From Macrostomum hystrix (lineage: Eukaryota; Platyhelminthes; Macrostomidae), in NCBI GenBank assembly GCA_950097015.1, contig CATNEN010000001.1, positions 4,184,001 to 4,248,000 of the forward strand: a stretch of 64,000 nucleotides of DNA, given 5' to 3'. Below, piece after piece: positions 21,801-33,253 of this stretch. Within the stretch, counting starts at the first letter, position 1; every line of letters begins with the position of its first letter. The translations under genes and the position numbers were made by a program. The notes below the pieces were generated by a model. The model ran no database searches, had not been told where the DNA came from, and saw nothing but the letters and a program-made list of their open reading frames with translations.

Positions 21801-24001
21801 GTCAATCCAGTGTCTCTTCTATCAAGAACTTCAGTCAATCCAGTGTCTCTTCTATTAAGAACTTCAGTCAATCCAGTGTCTCTTCTATCAAGTACTTCAG
21901 TCAATCCAGTGTCTCTTCTATCAAGAACTTAAGTCAATCCAGTGTCTCTTCTATCAAGAACTTCAGTCAATCCAGTGTCTCTTCTATCAAGAACTTCAGT
22001 CAATCGAGTGTCTCTTCGATCAAGAACTTCAGTCAATCCAGTGTCTCTTCTATCAAGAACTTCAGTCAATCCAGTGTCTCTTCTATTAAGAACTTCAGTC
22101 AATCCAGTGTCTCTTCTATCAAGTACTTCAGTCAATCCAGTGTCTCTTCGATCAAGAACTTCAGTCAATCCAGTGTCTCTTCGATCAAGAACTTCAGTCA
22201 ATCCAGTGTCTCTTCGATCAAGAACTTCAGTCAATCCAGTGTCTCTTCTATCAAGAACTTCAGTCAATCCAGTGTCTCTTCTATCAAGAACTTCAGTCAA
22301 TCCAGTGTCTCTTCTATCAAGTACTTCAGTCAATCCAGTGTCTCTTCTATCAAGAACTTCAGTCAATCCAGTGTCTCTTCTATCAAGAACTTCAGTCAAT
22401 CCAGTGTCTCTTCTATCAAGAACTTCAGTCAATCCAGTGTCTCTTCTATCAAGAACTTCAGTCAATCCAGTGTCTCTTCTATTAAGAACTTCAGTCAATC
22501 CAGTGTCTCTTCTATCAAGAACTTAAGTCAATCCAGTGTCTCTTCTATCAAGTACTTCAGTCAATCCAGTGTCTCTTCGATCAAGAACTTCAGTCAATCC
22601 AGTGTCTCTTCGATCAAGAACTTCAGTCAATCCAGTGTCTCTTCGATCAAGAACTTCAGTCAATCCAGTGTCTCTTCTATCAAGTACTTCAGTCAATCCA
22701 GTGTCTCTTCGATCAAGAACTTCAGTCAATCCAGTGTCTCTTCGATCAAGAACTTCAGTCAATCCAGTGTCTCTTCTATCAAGTACTTCAGTCAATCCAG
22801 TGTCTCTTCTATTAAGAACTTCAGTCAATCCAGTGTCTCTTCTATCAAGTACTTCAGTCAATCCAGTGTCTCTTCTATCAAGAACTTAAGTCAATCCAGT
22901 GTCTCTTCTATCAAGTACTTCAGTCAATCCAGTGTCTCTTCTATCAAGAACTTCAGTCAATCCAGTGTCTCTTCTATCAAGAACTTCAGTCAATCCAGTG
23001 TCTCTTCTATCAAGAACTTCAGTCAATCCAGTGTCTCTTCTATTAAGAACTTCAGTCAATCCAGTGTCTCTTCTATCAAGAACTTCAGTCACTCCAGTGT
23101 CTATCAAGAACTTCAGTCAATCCAGTGTCTCTTCTATCAAGAACTTCAGTCAATCCAGTGTCTCTTCTATCAAGAACTTCAGTCAATCCAGTGTCTCTTC
23201 TATCAAGAACTTCAGTCAATCCAGTGTCTCTTCTATCAAGAACTTCAGTCAATCCAGTGTCTCTTCTATCAAGAACTTCAGTCAATCCAGTGTCTCTTCT
23301 ATCAAGAACTTCAGTCAATCCAGTGTCTCTTCTATCAAGTACTTCAGTCAATCCAGTGTCTCTTCTATCAAGAACTTCAGTCAATCCAGTGTCTCTTCTA
23401 TCAAGAACTTCAGTCAATCCAGTGTCTCTTCTATCAAGAACTTCAGTCAGTCACTCCAGTGTCTCCCAAGACCTTCATTCAACCCAGTTTCTCACCGATT
23501 CAATCTAATAGGCACATCCGACATGAATTCCACACCGCCAGCGACGCAGACCTGAGCAGAGCCAGTTGCTAACAGGCCCATACAGGTAGTGATGGCCTGG
23601 TTAGATGAGATACAGGCCTGAGTGACAGTGTGGGCCGGTGTACGATCGGAATAGCCAGCACCCATGGCAGCCTCGCGTGCAACATTGCTAGTCTTAACCT
23701 CCTGAATAACGGTGCCCATCACAATGTAATCAACCAGAGATTTGTCTAGTTTGGTACGATTGGCCAAGGCTAGCAGGGCGTGCCTGGCCAAATCGTGCGG
23801 CATCAAGCGTTTGTAGTCTGTGCCACTCTGCAGAAACGGAGTTCGAACACCTTCGATCAGCACAAGATTCGGCCGATCTGGCTTTGCTAGAGTGCGCCTC
23901 TTCGAGCCGCCAGAAGCCGGAGCGGCGGTAGCTAGAGAGCGTCGATGTAGCATCAGCCGACTGGCCGTGTTGGCATTCAGAGTTCGAAGCATCTTGTACA
24001 A
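18871..24001 (-). CDS. HADHB: Mitochondrial trifunctional enzyme subunit beta (3-ketoacyl-CoA thiolase)
   Basis: Catalyses thiolytic cleavage of long-chain 3-ketoacyl-CoA, the last step of mitochondrial beta-oxidation, in complex with HADHA. Exons 24001-23496 (phase 2, donor GTGAGA), 21012-20736 (phase 0, donor GTTTGC) and 19497-18871 join to 469 residues, close to the 474 of human HADHB. The N-terminus is rich in Arg/Leu/Ser without acids, as in a mitochondrial presequence. Seen: [26 protein letters not shown], the nucleophilic Cys in [33 protein letters not shown] (HEAF, as in the beta subunit rather than the NEAF of other thiolases), GHPFGATG and the second Cys in [11 protein letters not shown]. 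Intron 1 is nearly all 33-bp satellite; intron 2 carries interspersed repeats. The second Met (23992) is an alternative start. Confidence 0.96.
19645..20100. repeat. Degenerate modules related to the fold-back element
   Basis: Contains GGTATTTCAAATACCCAC (a short palindrome also near 16.95 kb) and GCAACAGGGTCTTCGACAAG followed by CTGAATATTTCGACGATGCC, as in the right arm at 17.6 kb. In HADHB intron 2. Confidence 0.55.
20235..20600 (+). repeat. Interspersed repeat family C, copy 3
   Basis: GTTGACCACCGAGATGATGC, TTTGAAGGTCTGGCAAGG and CCGCACTGAGGCGCAGTGC match the other copies. It lies in HADHB intron 2, next to modules of the fold-back family. Confidence 0.75.
21111..23460. repeat. 33-bp minisatellite filling HADHB intron 1
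   Basis: About 71 units with core TCAAGAACTTCAGTC and CCAGTGTCTCTTC. The array spans 2.35 kb of a 2.48-kb intron, ending about 35 bp from the donor and 100 bp from the acceptor. The unit is a multiple of 3 and lacks stops in several frames, giving long repetitive ORFs on both strands that overlap and should be ignored as genes. Confidence 0.97.
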
Positions 24002-24066
24002 TTAAGCTAGGGTAATTATTGCTGAAAGATTTTAAATGCGACATTAAATACTAAGCAGCCAATCTA

Positions 24067-25102
24067 CTAGTTGAGTTGATTGTCGATACGAAACCTACCA
24101 ACTAACTAACCCAGGGTTCGGATAACTTATTAGCTGGCGGGCCAAGAGAGAACCTAAAAGACGACAGCGGGCCGCATTGACTGGAAATATAAGATAGGGG
24201 AGAGATGACATGGGAAAAATAAGACAAGGGAGAGATGAGACACAGGAGAGATGAGACACTGGAGAGATGAGACACAAGATAGATAAGACACTGGAGAGAT
24301 AAAACACTGGGGAGATGAGACACGGGAGAGATGAGACACAAGAGAGATGAGACACTGGAGAGATGAGACACAAGAGATAAGATACTGGAGAGATAAAACA
24401 CTGGAGAGATGAGACACTAAGAGATGAGACAAAGAGATGAGACACAGGAGAGATGAGACACAAGAGAGATAAGACACTGGAGAGATGAGACACTGGACAG
24501 ATAAGACACGGGAGAGATGAGACACTGGAGAGATGAGACACAAGAGATATATGACACTGGAGAGATAAAACACTGGAGAGATGAGACACGGGAGAGATAA
24601 GACACTGGAGAGATGAGACACTGGACAGATAAGACACGGGAGAGATGAGACACAGGAGAGATGAGACACAAGAGATATATGACACTGGAGAGACAAAACA
24701 CTGGAGAGATGAGACACGGGAGAGATAAGACACTGGAGAGATGAGACACTGGAGAGATGAGACACGGGAGAGATGAGACACGGGAGAGATGAGACACAGG
24801 AGAGATGAGACACAGGAGAGATGAGACACTGGAGAGATGAGACACTGGAGAGATGAGACACTGGAGAGATAAGACACTGGAGAGATGAGACACGGGAGAG
24901 ATAAGACGCGGGAGAGATGAGACACTGGAGAGATGAGACACTGGAGAGATGAGACACAAGAGAGATAAGACACTGGAGAGATGAGACACGGGAGAGATGA
25001 GACACTGGAGAGATGAGACACTGGGGAGATGAGACACGGGAGAGATAAAACACTCGGTTAGTTAAGTGGATTGTCGATAAGAAAGCTACCAACTAACTGA
25101 GC
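24067..25102. repeat. 16-bp satellite array 3, inverted, with flanking direct repeats
   Basis: The array 24180-25062 consists of about 55 units of GAGATGAGACACTGGA, the reverse complement of the unit in arrays 1 and 2 in a CACTGG-rich version. It is bracketed by two direct repeats of about 45 bp, at 24067-24112 and 25056-25102, sharing GATTGTCGATA and CTACCAACTAACT. It starts about 180 bp upstream of the HADHB start codon. Confidence 0.92.
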
Positions 25103-26193
25103 AATCAACTGGTTGAGGGAATGGTTGATGTGAAAACCAACTTGCACACCAACTAGCACCTGCTCAGACACTTGACGCTACATAATGGATCCTACTTAAA
25201 GGAAGTTATTTTAAAGAAGAAATGTTAGAACTTCGTAACTTTTATTGCAGAAAAACGACATCAAATAGTTTTTACAAAAGAAACTAAAACAATTTAGAGG
25301 TACGAAATCGAGTCAGCAACTTGTTTGCGTTATTGCTTGAAATGAAACTGACAAGAAACTAATTTGTGTAAATTGAAAAGCAAAACAAAACAGAAATCGT
25401 TGAACTCGAGGTAAAAACACGTGTAAAAATCAATATATATCTCGATAATCGCACGAATTTATCAAAAAAAAATTAAACAGAATTGCTAGCAAAAAATCTT
25501 TTAAAAAAATCCGGAATACGATATCAATTCTTCTAATGTATTGCCAAACGGAAATTACAAGAGTTGTAGAAAAAATATCACAATAATCGACAAAAGGCAC
25601 TTGTAAATCATTATTCAAATTATGGAAGCATTGTACCTGTACTGTTTAAAAACTGAAAATATATTTTAATTTTAAAAAGAACACAATATTTGATGGAATG
25701 GTACATTATTTGCAATGAAATTTGCTAAACTGAAAAACGTTTTCAACTATTTCATAATTATATTTGCGCATCGACGCATTACAATTCTATAAAAGTTCAC
25801 AAGTTCGATTCCTACAGATGGAACTGAAAATCAACTTCAAATCCAATTGAACACTAGAGAGTTCATAGTCTAATAGTCGAAGGTCTACAATAAACTGACA
25901 TTTACTCGCTTTTGCTAGCTAATAAGGAATTCAACATTTAAGATTATTTACTGAAATGTACTCCATTTCTTTAAGCCCCTGTGAAGATAGCAATGCTCTG
26001 CTGAGGCAATTTACTGCAAGGCTAAATTACAAGTTTCTAATGAACACTTTGAAGTCAGAATTCTTGATAGTTGAAATTAAGCATTTAATTATCTTATCAG
26101 CTAAAATGGTCACCGTTAAATCGAAGAGTCATGACCTATGGCCTCTGACAACAGCCCAATGTGTAACTTAGGATAATTTCAATTTGAGTAAAT
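25103..26193. other. AT-rich intergenic DNA
   Basis: Between the satellite array and the KDEL receptor stop codon. No convincing coding frame, RNA gene or repeat seen. Confidence 0.5.
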
Positions 26194-26832
26194 TTAAGTT
26201 GGCAAGCTAATCCTACGACCATGAAGAACTTTGGTGATGTAGAGATAGAAAAAGTCACCATATAGGCAGGTCTGCAGAATGCCAGATAACACAACTATTA
26301 AATCAAAGTAGCCTTCGGCAAAATAGCGATAAATCCAATTGAAAATGTACAAGGCTCTGTAAGCACCGAGAGCAAATAGATAATGCGAAGTGATGGTCTC
26401 AGCCTCACCAGTTTTTGTAATAAGAAACAATTGCGGCAAGATAGCCACCGACTCCAGGTAGATGCTAAAAGTCCATAGCAACTCCAGCGTTGAGAATTCG
26501 TGATTAGCAATCAGCGCCAGAATGGCAGCGGGTGTAATTAGAAATTTCAATTGGAAAGTATCGTGATTAGAATCGTAAGTGGATCTGAATCGGCCGTACA
26601 TCATTACTAGTGTGGTGACGCTGGACCCAATGAAGAATAGCTTCATCATAGTGTTGTACAGGCTGACAAACGAAGTGAACATGTCCAGATAGCGCGTGAG
26701 GAATACTAAGCAGAAGCACATTTGGGATTTTCCTGAGATGCCGGACACTGAGCGAGAGGTGCAGATTTTGTGCAACAGTAGCACAATACCAGCCAGGTGA
26801 GACATGTCACCAAGGAGACGAAAGATATTCAT
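26194..26832 (-). CDS. KDELR: KDEL receptor (ER lumen protein-retaining receptor)
   Basis: Retrieves escaped ER-resident proteins bearing C-terminal KDEL-type signals from the Golgi via COPI vesicles. From the ATG at 26832 ([13 protein letters not shown]) the frame is exactly 212 residues, the usual family length; the frame stays open 30 codons upstream, but those residues do not resemble the family. Seven hydrophobic segments are visible. Family signatures: [12 protein letters not shown] near the start, [28 protein letters not shown], and [19 protein letters not shown] at the end. A single exon with no intron, unlike most animal orthologues, so a retrocopy origin is possible. An old SINE fragment lies about 100 bp upstream. 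The numbered paralogue cannot be assigned. Confidence 0.97.
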   Translation of the reverse strand: MNIFRLLGDMSHLAGIVLLLHKICTSRSVSGISGKSQMCFCLVFLTRYLDMFTSFVSLYNTMMKLFFIGSSVTTLVMMYGRFRSTYDSNHDTFQLKFLITPAAILALIANHEFSTLELLWTFSIYLESVAILPQLFLITKTGEAETITSHYLFALGAYRALYIFNWIYRYFAEGYFDLIVVLSGILQTCLYGDFFYLYITKVLHGRRISLPT

Positions 26833-26935
26833 GACTGGCTGAAGAAGAAATATATTTATGCAATAAGTCTTTTTGTTAATTATGATCCTAACAAACATTT
26901 TCTGTACACTATTCTTCCACAACTACATCTGCCTC

Positions 26936-27205
26936 TTGCACCTGAGTTTGATTCTGTGGAGAGACCACCTTTACTTAAGGCGCAGCTGCTGAGAGAAGGT
27001 ATGGGGACCTGTAAAAATATGCCATTAAGGGCCAACCTCCAAGGTGACACAGTGGAAGTTGACACTGCCTAATGATGATAAAGTCGGAAATATGTATTGT
27101 ATAGTATGTGTTAGTGTGCTCAAGAGTCAGTAGAATCAAATGGCTGCTGTTTTAATTGTTACTAAATGGTGTACCAGTGGCCCCAGCCAGCTCTTGTAAA
27201 TAATA
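26936..27205 (+). mobile_element. SINE family A, old degenerate copy
   Basis: Recognisable as GAGTTTGATTCTGTGG (box B region), GGCGCAGCTGCTGAGAGAAGG and GGGCCAACCTCCAAGG with many substitutions. It lies about 100 bp upstream of the KDELR start codon and could lie in its promoter or 5' UTR. Confidence 0.7.
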
Positions 27206-28971
27206 TATTACAACAATTCTTATAATTATCATAGTTAACTTTGTTCTGAAAATAGCTATGCATCAACGAACACATTGATGCTTATATAATTCTAGTATAA
27301 CATCTTATCAACAAAAAACAATAGTGATCTAACTAAACCAAAGTATATTGTGTTTGGCCTTTTAAACCATACTACACATCAAGATAGCAAAATAAGTTTT
27401 CAGCATAGTAAGCTAGCACTTCAAGTGCTAAATATTTAGAGCAATGCGATTCCTTTGTTATACTTCTATTCTCTATTGGCCATAGACTAGGGAGTTAAAT
27501 ATTTTCCAAAAAATATTTGCTACTTTATAGGCCCAGCTATTGTTCCAAAGGTTTACTTTAGATATCAAAAAATAATATATACTTGTAGGAGGGCAGCGGA
27601 CATTAGTACATTATTTGGTTTCAGTGAATCAACAGATAGCAATGAGATAATTCTATGCATTTTCAAACAGGGTGCAATTACTATACATTGGAGGTTGGCC
27701 CCAAATGGATGTGGCCTTAATTGTGGAAAAAATCAAACACAAATCATAGAACCTTAGCTATCAAGATTTTTACTAAAAATTGCAACAAATTACTGTGAGA
27801 TAATTACAAATAAAAAAACTGGATCAAAACTATTATTGTAGCTACAGAATTAAAAAAATAATTACTACAGAAAAAATTTGCAAAAATTAACAGATATATA
27901 TCAATGCAACAAAATGTACTAATAATATCCATGAGAAATATTGTCTGCCAATCTTATCTTACCTAGGTTAAAGAAACTAAAGAAATCTCAAATGTTTGTT
28001 ATATTATGGGGAAGTTATTTTAAACAGCTTGGCAGTTTTAAGACAAAACTTATGCATTTCCTATGCCGATTCTTTCATGAAAAAATTGATGCCTTTTGCT
28101 TAGACAGCTCGACATCAGAAAACAGGATGCCAAATTTAAAATAATATTATAGCCAACTAAATTGAATACAGTTGTAACAAACCAAGGTAATATGAGTAGC
28201 AATTTTAGGCTAGGCAAACAGGCAATCTCCTAGATTACTTTATTAAATTATTATAACTTTTAAAATTTTCTGTTAATCTAGCAAAATTATAACATAGGAA
28301 AATATACAACAAATGTGTCAGTGCAGTGTGGTTTATAAAAAAACATTAAAAAGTTTTAGGAATAAAATGGACCCCTAAAAGCACATTGGGTGCATTAATA
28401 TTAAGCATAGATTATTGATATAAATTCATAAGATACCCCAATACCCCCTGCTGAACATAGTTACATAGACTAACAGATGGTTGTAGGCATCACTGATCAA
28501 ACATTGCTTCGAATTGCTGACAACATTGATCTCATGTGGCTGAACATTGCCATTCTAAGATGCAAAGAGATTAGCATATTTTAGCAAACCATTTGGACTA
28601 ATAACAAGATTGAGGGATGGCACTATCAGTTAAAACAGTGAGTTGTTAAAATAGCCAACAACACATTGCATCTACTGCTCCAACCATACATGCACAACAC
28701 CTGGCTGACCTGGCCGAACCAGCCAGGTGAAATGAGGGCTAAGCAAGGTAAGTTGCAAAAATCAATCAACCAAGCGCAAAAAAATCAAAGGGGGGGCCAA
28801 GGGACAAAAAAGGAAGGCGTGAAGAAGAGGAAAAGGGGAGAGAAAAAAGAGAGTAAATGAGAGCAAACTAAGTTGTAAATAGAGCAAAAACTAAGTCGCA
28901 CGGCTGGCTAAGATTTGGGAGGTTGCGCATGTATGATTATTAGGGCCTAGTATGGATTGTTTAATCAATAA
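27206..28971. other. Gene-free AT-rich DNA with a second old SINE fragment
   Basis: At 27585-27740 there is a degenerate minus-strand SINE A fragment (AGGAGGGCAGCGGACATTAG). Otherwise low-GC DNA with no convincing gene. A purine-rich tract (AGGAAAAGGGGAGAG) lies near 28.83 kb. Confidence 0.45.
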
Positions 28972-29272
28972 GGCAGAGGTTGTAGCCTAGTGGTTAGGGC
29001 ATTGGACTCATGACTTGAAGGTTGGGGGTTCGATTCCTGACTCCACTGGAACAATTTGTGTCATTTAGCAAGACACTTAACTCTGCATTGCTTCAGTTCA
29101 CCCAGCTGTTAAATGGGTACCAGTATCAGCTGGGATAATTGAAGGTGGGTGTGGCATCCCCCCAGTCCGTGGACTGAACAGCTGTATGCAGCCTTCAGAT
29201 GCGCCGCGCATTAGGCCTAGCTGCGGCTGTGCTGTCAGCTGCACATCTGACCCAATTGGGGCAGGTGTAATC
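28972..29272 (+). mobile_element. SINE family B (tRNA-derived), full copy
   Basis: Head GGTTGTAGCCTAGTGGTTAG and GGGGGTTCGATTCCTGACTC, then GGAACAATTTGTGTC, CCAGCTGTTAAATGGGTACC and a 3' block ACCCAATTGGGGCAGGTGTA followed by an AT-rich tail. Confidence 0.87.
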
Positions 29273-30954
29273 AATTATAAATTATTATATATTAATCAAT
29301 AAGGTCCACAAAAAATAATGGCTGCTAGGGGCCTAGCCTCTGCAATGATTCTTCATGGAGTTGGGGCCTCCAAGCCATGACACAGTAGCCTAAGCACATC
29401 TGCGAAAAAGTTTCAAAAATGTTAAAATAATAGGCACTTTAAGTAGTAAAATAAAAATATTGCTGATGAAAGTGATAGGCCTAGGCTAGGTAGGCCTAAT
29501 TGCATAGGCCTATACATTAGACTAAGACTTAATGAATTGTGAATGGTTTAGTATAGGACACCATAATATTATTTAATTATTATTTATTCATAGCATTTAG
29601 TATAAGACAGGCTGATGCATAGGGGCCTATAGCTTTATCCCTGTTTCCTTGAATCACTACCTGGCCTAGAAGTAGGCCTAACATAAACTTTAAACATTAT
29701 GTTATGTAACTGCTACATTATGCCAACCGCTATCTTTGTTTGGACTGATAGGGGCCTAGGCTTAAGCCACGGCTCAATGACAGCGAAAATCCAAAAAATA
29801 ATGCAAGATTGTAGTAGGCCCCCTAGTCTGTAGGCCTAGCTGTATCTAGCTACAGTTTCATGATATGATTTAGGCATTTAGCCTAGCTAACACTAATTTC
29901 GGTCTACTTGAACATCGCACTAATGAACAAAGATCGAGTGACTTGATGGCAGCGCAAACGAGTCTTCACTCTTCAGTACCGAGAATTCAAGAAACAGAAC
30001 GACTTAAACGACCAAAGAAATTACCACTGCTAGGATAGCTAAACAATATAAACTTTCTTCCGTATACAATTGGTAACTTAATTACCGCAAATTTCCGGAT
30101 TTGCCTTGAAAGTGATATGACCATAGAACTCCACGATCAACTAGGGTTTCTATTGTAATAAAAATAAAAAGCCTAAGAAAACAGTATGATATATAAAGAA
30201 AAAAGTTACAAAAATTAACTTGCTTGATATATATAATCTTTGGATTGCTTTCTAGATTCTTGACTTAAAGGTAATCGTTAAAACAAAACCTAGAAAAATT
30301 TACAACATATGAGTCTTAGTTTCAACAAACTGTTTTGCCATAGTTAACATCAAGAGAAACAAAATATTTTTTATTTTACTTTAACAAACATGGAACAAGT
30401 TGCTTAATTTAAAGTATGGTACTTTCTTCGAAACACTTTATTGCACGTTTCAATTTTCTCAAATCTATATGACTGTTACAGTGTTAGGTACTTCAAGTCT
30501 ACACTACTGCTGTCTTTAAGTATCTGAAACTAAAGGACTAACTATGATTTATCCGTTAACAATTAATATATAAGTGGTGCAATTATTATGTTTCCATAAA
30601 ACGCACATTGATCTTGCTTTAATTGGATAACTGCTCTGTTCTATATCAGAAAGAGTACTTTATGTATAAAAGTTATAAGCTTTTTTTATTTAAAACTTAT
30701 AACTTTTTAAAAAATAAAATTAAAAAAGCAGTAATGTTTACTTCTTTCACATCTCCATTGTGTTGTTGCTAAATTAGTTAGTGTTGTATTGGTTAAAACT
30801 TATTTACTGGTTAATTTGTTGTGTAGAATGCATAATTTACTCTTAGTCTTACCCTTTCTGTTGCATAATTCGTTGCAAACCATAATAAAAAATACTTTGT
30901 AAAATCCAGTTATTTTTTTCAACTAAACCCTCGCAAAGCTACGAATCTGGATTA
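29273..30954. other. Gene-free DNA, rich in TAGGCCTA-like words then AT-rich
   Basis: 29.3-29.9 kb carries many TAGGCC/GGCCTA words, several forming TAGGCCTA palindromes. From 30.0 kb to the F-box gene it is AT-rich. No gene seen. Confidence 0.45.
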
Positions 30955-33234
30955 ATGGATCGACTACCACCAGAACTTCTGCAGTACATAATGCAATATT
31001 TATCAGCTAGTGACTTGCTAAGTTTCTGTTTGGCCCTGCCTGCAGCTTCGGGGCTACGAGTGACGCGACTCGTCTTTAACCTCCACAGCAGCTTGATGTC
31101 GCTAGATCAGCTGCAGCAGTTGCTTCGTTTGGTTGCTTGGCAGCGACATTTGCGCAATTTGGAGCTACTGCACCGACCTGATGTCACCCAGTGGCAGCTA
31201 CTTCGCTGCTTACTAAACAAACCCATCCCCAGTCTTACCATTCTCCATCTGGCATGTCTGGAGCTAGAGCCAGTTCCCGCTCGTCTTCCCTGGCTGCTAG
31301 ACCGAGCCCCTAACCTTTGCTGCCTCCGCCTGCGCCTTAAATGCTTATCAGACTGGCTGGGCTGTCAGCCAAAAGTGCGCATGCCTAGCCTAAAGCATCT
31401 TCAGCTACACCTGGCATCGATATCGTTGGCGCCAGCTAGATTGCAGTCTACCACGGAACATTTCGGAGTCGATGCGCCAAACTTGGAATGCCTTGAACTG
31501 CATCTTGTTGACAATCAACGTCGTTCTCAGCAGCAACATCTTCCCGGCCTATCTTCGAGTCCAGCTCATGCCAGTCTGTTGCTTCGATTGCTCCTAGCCG
31601 AGCCATTGGCCAGGGTGCAGTTTCGACTCGGCGGTGGTTTGCGCTACCTCGCAGTGACGCCTGCGCCACCGACTGACAACTGTGCGTCCTTGATGCGTCT
31701 GGCTGCGGAACGGGCCGGACTTCCGTGTTCACACCGAATAGCCTGTACCGAAGAAGATGCATTTGTACCTACTGGTGAGTAGTTAGCATTATGCGTATCA
31801 ATTATATTAAAGTATTTTTGCATGGGCACCGCATACCCACCCTCAACCACCCTAACAAATTCTGTACTTATCTCACAGCTGGGTCAATTAAAGTCATGCA
31901 GAGTTGAGTGACTCACTTAAGGACACAAATTGTTCCGTTGAAATAGAAATCGAACCCCCAAACTTAAAAGTCGTGCGTCCGACGCTGTAATCACTAGCAC
32001 TAGGATACAACCCTTGTGGCTACATATTTATATTAAAAAAATAAGGACTAAAAAATAAGCAGTTGTTTCAAGAAGCCGTATTAATTCAATGTTTTCATGT
32101 CTATGATTTAAATAGATTGTTATATTTAAATTTTTAACGCAACTTCAGCTCTGGTGCTATTTCGTGCCACCGATGTCAACGCTGGCTTCGATAGTGCAGC
32201 GCCGTTTCGAGACCCTTTTACTGGAGCAATGGTCGTCAACATTGATTGTGTGATTTCGTCTCAGCGGTACGTGTCTAGCCTGTCTAGTGCCGAGATTCTT
32301 ATCGTACTACCAAGAATCGCGCAATCGGTAAGCACTTCGGCGCTTTCGCTTGAGCAGCTGCGTCCACCGCAGCAAACAGACTGGTTTCAACGCTTGCGTG
32401 AGCTCAATGTCGGATGGCGTGACTTTTCAGACTTCTCAAAATGTTTTCTTAGTCTGCCGCAGCTTCGAGTTCTGCAGCTGCGCTCTTACATCGACTATCC
32501 GGATGCTCCACTCGACTTTGAAGTTTTAACACCGAATGTGCAAAGACTAACGCTGGACTTTGCTAGTGGCAGCTTGCAGCCGAGGCGATGCGTTGGTCGC
32601 CTTCCTAGTCAGCTTATGTCGCTGCGACTGTCGCTGCTGAGCCTTCTAGATCTTCGTGCAGGGGATTGGCTAGCCTTACCGCCTGTCAGTGCGGCTAAGG
32701 AGTCAGGTAAAACGGCTATTGAAAATTTTTCGGGATTTGTGTAAGGGGATATGTTCAGCCTTGACGAGGGGCTTATTATCAGCACTTCTTTGCACAGAAG
32801 CCGGCACTCTTCGATCCCTCTCTGTCGCGTGTCGCTTCGTTGCTGCGTCTGATCTTCGCCTGCTGGCTGACACAGCTAATCGACTATCTAACGCTGGTCA
32901 TGGCCTCACCAGTTTGACCTTGTCAGCCACAGCATGCGACCTGTCCGGCACCGAGCTGCGCCATTGGTTGCTAGGCAGCAGCATGCTGCCAGCTACGCTG
33001 CGTCTACTCTCTCTAGACGTTCCTGCCGCCAAAGCCGCTCTACGGATTCCTCGCGAAGTTGGAAATGGTGGCCGAGTTGTCACTCCAGATGGCGCGGTGA
33101 GGCTGCGGCCTCACCAACCGGACGATTGCAGCTGCTGGTGCAGCGGAGTTGGTTCTGATTCCGAGCGCCAGCTCAGACGACGCCCTGCGGGACATTGCCT
33201 GTCAGCTTTCTGCTACAGTGACATATGTTGCTGA
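30955..33234 (+). CDS. F-box/LRR-like protein
   Basis: Likely substrate receptor of an SCF ubiquitin ligase. The first residues, MDRLPPELLQYIMQYLSAS, followed by DLLSFCLALP, match the start of an F-box. The rest is Leu-rich with irregular repeats such as LRNLELLH, LTILHLACLEL, LKHLQLHLASI, LECLELHL, LRVLQLRSY and LTSLTLSA, as in FBXL proteins. Exon 1 is 30955-31774 (donor GTGAGT, phase 1), exon 2 32149-32706 (donor GTAAAA, phase 1), exon 3 from about 32783 or 32798 (two acceptors in the same frame). The end is uncertain: the frame continuing to 33234 becomes Arg/Cys-rich, while the +1 frame looks more protein-like down to a TAG at 33251. A missed small intron or a frameshift is possible. Orthologue not recognised. 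Confidence 0.7.
31822..32015 (-). mobile_element. SINE family B, partial, in F-box gene intron 1
   Basis: Minus orientation with GGACACAAATTGTTCC, AATCGAACCCCC and GACGCTGTAATCACTAG, diverged from the other two copies. It occupies about half of the 374-bp intron. Confidence 0.75.
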
Positions 33235-33253
33235 CAATGGCATTTTGTCTTAG

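Noticed and set aside
21005-23572. An 855-codon repetitive ORF and several shorter ones on both strands
   Set aside because: The 33-bp unit of HADHB intron 1 is stop-free in several frames; the flanking HADHB exons on the minus strand splice across it.
24095-25092. Three long minus-strand ORFs
   Set aside because: Inverted 16-bp satellite array.
28972-29045. tRNA gene
   Set aside because: The tRNA-like head is followed by a conserved body shared by other copies; it is a SINE, and I could not draw a clean cloverleaf.
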